From the NCBI GenBank assembly GCA_049317465.1, contig JBMOIF010000090.1:1-6792 (forward strand): a stretch of DNA of 6,792 bases, read 5' to 3'. The stretch is from CAIQIA01 sp049317465. GTDB taxonomy: Bacteria > Cyanobacteriota > Cyanobacteriia > PCC-6307 > Cyanobiaceae. Under the pieces are notes generated by a model. That model saw nothing but the letters and a program-made list of their open reading frames with translations, was not told the origin of the DNA and did not search any database. Both the position numbers and the translations under genes were made by a program. Positions 6,406 through 6,792 of the stretch are shown one piece after another; the first letter of the stretch is position 1; each line of letters opens with the position of its first letter.

Positions 6406-6411
6406 ATCCTA
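6406..6411 (-). promoter_or_regulatory. Possible -10 element of the thioredoxin gene (TAGGAT)
   Basis: Read on the minus strand, TAGGAT matches TATAAT at four of six positions. It lies 22 bases before the GTG start at 6383, predicting a very short leader of about 15 bases. No clear -35 is present. If real, it supports the 6383 start, since the longer GTG-6419 reading would begin upstream of the transcript. Confidence 0.25.
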
Positions 6412-6428
6412 TGGGGCACCGTCGGGGG

Positions 6429-6792
6429 TCAGAGGCTGTCGATCGACCGCTTCAACTGCTCCAGCTCCTGGTCGACCTCGGCCGCCTGGGCAGGCTGCAG
6501 CTGCGGCTTGCGGCTTTCGTCGGGCAACGCCACCGGGGTGGGATTGAGACTGGCCTTGAGGGCAGCCAGCTCGGCATCCACATCGCCACCGGCCTCCAGG
6601 CTCTGGAAGCGGCTCTCGAGGTCGGCGCCTGCCAGCTCGGCGGCCGCCTGACCACGGGCCTCCATGGCCTGCACCTTCTCCTCCATGCGCTCGAAGGCCG
6701 CCATCGAGGAATCGGTGTTGAGGCCACCCACGGCGCCCTGGAGCTGCTCCTGGGCCTGGGCCGCCTGGGCCCGGGCCTTGAGCATGTCCTTC
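6429..6792 (-). CDS. vipp1: Vipp1/IM30 (PspA family) membrane-remodelling protein, C-terminal part
   Basis: PspA/IM30 proteins are ESCRT-III-like coiled-coil proteins that assemble into rings and rods on membranes. In cyanobacteria Vipp1 maintains and builds thylakoids. About 121 C-terminal residues are visible, with the rest beyond the right edge. They show the end of the long coiled coil (KDMLKARAQAAQAQEQL), the typical VGGLNTDSSMAAFERMEEKV, and the ELAGADLESRFQSLE / VDAELAALK helix. A Pro-rich linker (around NPTPVALP) and a final helix (VDQELEQLKRSIDSL) follow. This extra C-terminal helix separates Vipp1 from bacterial PspA, so Vipp1 is preferred. The stop is at 6429-6431. It is probably the upstream partner of the thioredoxin gene. 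Confidence 0.86.
   Translation of the reverse strand, partial: KDMLKARAQAAQAQEQLQGAVGGLNTDSSMAAFERMEEKVQAMEARGQAAAELAGADLESRFQSLEAGGDVDAELAALKASLNPTPVALPDESRKPQLQPAQAAEVDQELEQLKRSIDSL

Noticed and set aside
6438..6447. Perfect 10-base palindrome GTCGATCGAC near the vipp1 stop
   Set aside because: It lies in the conserved C-terminal helix codons (around RSIDS). It has no loop to form a hairpin and no partner site was noticed, so it is most likely chance coding sequence.
1..6792. CRISPR arrays, tRNA/rRNA genes, insertion sequences, toxin-antitoxin or defence genes
   Set aside because: I looked for repeats with regular spacing, terminal inverted repeats, cloverleaf-like segments and transposase or nuclease motifs and saw none. 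Gaps between genes are too short to hide such systems.

Overview
The window is GC-rich and gene-dense. It looks like chromosomal DNA of a cyanobacterium, most likely the picocyanobacterial Synechococcus/Cyanobium lineage. The evidence is a clear cyanobacterial-type NdhB (NDH-1 subunit 2), a Vipp1/IM30 C-terminus, a cyanobacterial-type class I aminotransferase, and almost no recognisable Shine-Dalgarno sequences. I did not see the octamer GCGATCGC (HIP1), which is common in many freshwater cyanobacteria. The genus-level call is inference from protein style, not from a marker gene.

Layout, left to right. The left edge holds the 5' end of topA (DNA topoisomerase I), on the minus strand and cut by the window. 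A 124-base divergent promoter region separates it from ndhB on the plus strand. Four bases after ndhB comes a MacB/LolD/DevA-type ABC ATPase, also on the plus strand. Its stop codon directly abuts the stop codon of a minus-strand M23 (LytM-type) peptidase, so the two transcription units converge with no spacer.

Everything right of this point lies on the minus strand. In transcription order it runs: vipp1 (C-terminal part, cut by the right edge), a thioredoxin, a PLP aminotransferase overlapping the thioredoxin by 14 bases, an 89-base gap, an unrecognised 80-residue protein, a biotin-protein ligase whose TTG start overlaps the previous stop, and the M23 peptidase 23 bases further on. The tight spacing suggests one or two operons, with a possible internal promoter in the 89-base gap.

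Functionally this is a housekeeping block: DNA supercoiling, cyclic electron transport and respiration in the thylakoid membrane, membrane maintenance (Vipp1), redox control, amino-acid metabolism, biotinylation of acetyl-CoA carboxylase, and cell-wall remodelling. No obvious pathway joins the genes. No stretch longer than 124 bases lacks a gene. I saw no tRNA, rRNA, CRISPR array, insertion sequence, phage gene or defence system, and I do not see evidence for a previously undescribed multi-gene system. The items worth a second look are small: paired repeats in the topA/ndhB promoter, an ABC ATPase without a permease beside it, abutting convergent stops with a hairpin, a repeated motif in the peptidase N-terminus, an altered motif in the biotin ligase, and the 80-residue unknown.
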